Of a stretch of DNA of 13,606 nucleotides, positions 13,413-13,606 are shown in pieces. The translations under genes and the position numbers were made by a program. The number at the start of each line of letters is the position of its first letter. Positions within the stretch are counted from its first letter, which is position 1. Source of the DNA: SFTH01 sp963643985 (GTDB lineage Bacteria > Bacillota > Clostridia > Christensenellales > Aristaeellaceae); contig CAVINP010000048.1 of assembly GCA_963643985.1 (NCBI GenBank), forward strand, positions 1 through 13,606, in the 5' to 3' direction. The notes below the pieces were generated by a model. That model did no database searches. It was not told the DNA's origin and saw only the letters and a list, made by a program, of their open reading frames with translations.

Positions 13413-13552
13413 TTTTGGTCCTTCACGTCTTCTTGGGGGACGAGGCTGCTATCCCATCAGCTTCGCATTCGCCCGGCAGCTCCCCTTTCAGAGGAGCCAA
13501 AGACCTTGCCTCCCCTGAAAGGGGAGGGGGACCGCGTGAGCGGTGGTAGGTT
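13413..13552. repeat. Hairpin-rich GC intergenic repeat at right side
   Basis: Non-coding. It contains CTCCCCTTTCAGAGGAG (about 13480-13496) and a perfect 8-bp stem CCTCCCCT/AGGGGAGG (13509-13527) with a 3-base loop, then GACCGCGTGAGCGGTGG. No T-tract follows, so this is better read as a clostridial intergenic repeat than as a terminator; the family is recalled, not searched. Confidence 0.55.
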
Positions 13553-13606
13553 TAGAGCGTGTTTCTAAATTCGCCACGATGCATTTTCGGCGTCTTTGCC
13601 TGCATT
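13553..13606. mobile_element. Second copy of the MITE-like element, cut by the window end
   Basis: The last 54 bases are identical to 7664-7717, starting with the same TAGAG inverted-repeat end. Direction is the same as the first copy. The rest lies outside the window. Confidence 0.88.

Noticed and set aside
13509..13527. Terminator for the coiled-coil gene
   Set aside because: The hairpin is perfect but is followed by G-rich sequence, not T, and lies about 100 bases past the stop inside a repeat.

Overview
The window looks like a piece of chromosome from a moderately GC-rich member of the Clostridia (Bacillota), probably an uncultured gut lineage of the Christensenellales/Oscillospirales type. 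This rests on strong AGGAGG-type ribosome binding sites, a tRNA-Ala with encoded CCA, a PPi-type phosphofructokinase, an HPr-like regulator, and short GC-rich intergenic repeats of the kind common in gut Clostridia. No species can be named from sequence alone. The left edge (1-79) is non-coding repeat-like DNA.

Layout. (1) 80-2392 is a regulatory cluster: a minus-strand AraC-family regulator with its terminator, then a divergent HPr-like small protein without the phosphorylatable residues, then a second AraC regulator. (2) 2536-5081 is on the minus strand: a Sel1-repeat protein, a tRNA-Ala(GGC) with a good promoter and a terminator, and a small single-pass membrane protein. An AT-rich 350-bp spacer follows. 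(3) 5432-7583 is housekeeping metabolism: a PPi-type 6-phosphofructokinase with a strong promoter and a 5' hairpin, and a PHP-family phosphoesterase. (4) 7664-7827 is a 164-bp MITE-like element with near-perfect terminal inverted repeats, inserted at a TA. A second copy starts at 13553 and runs off the window.

(5) The most interesting part is 7949-11106, a compact three-gene operon. It encodes a three-TM MotA/TolQ/ExbB-like subunit with a 330-residue helical tail, a MotB/ZorB-like subunit (TM helix with a conserved Asp, a Gln-rich coiled-coil stalk, an OmpA-like peptidoglycan-binding domain), and a single-TM extracytoplasmic protein I do not recognise. The first two match the architecture of ion-driven rotary motors such as ZorAB of the Zorya defence system, but no ZorC, ZorD or ZorE effector is present. 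About 190 bp downstream is a MntA/HepT (nucleotidyltransferase/HEPN) toxin-antitoxin pair, and then a membrane-anchored coiled-coil protein whose heptads resemble those of the stalk subunit.

A working hypothesis is that 7949-11106 builds an envelope-spanning proton- or sodium-driven machine of unknown output. Its neighbours (HEPN toxin pair, coiled-coil envelope protein) may be functionally linked or may simply share an accessory region. The two AraC regulators have no obvious target operon inside the window.
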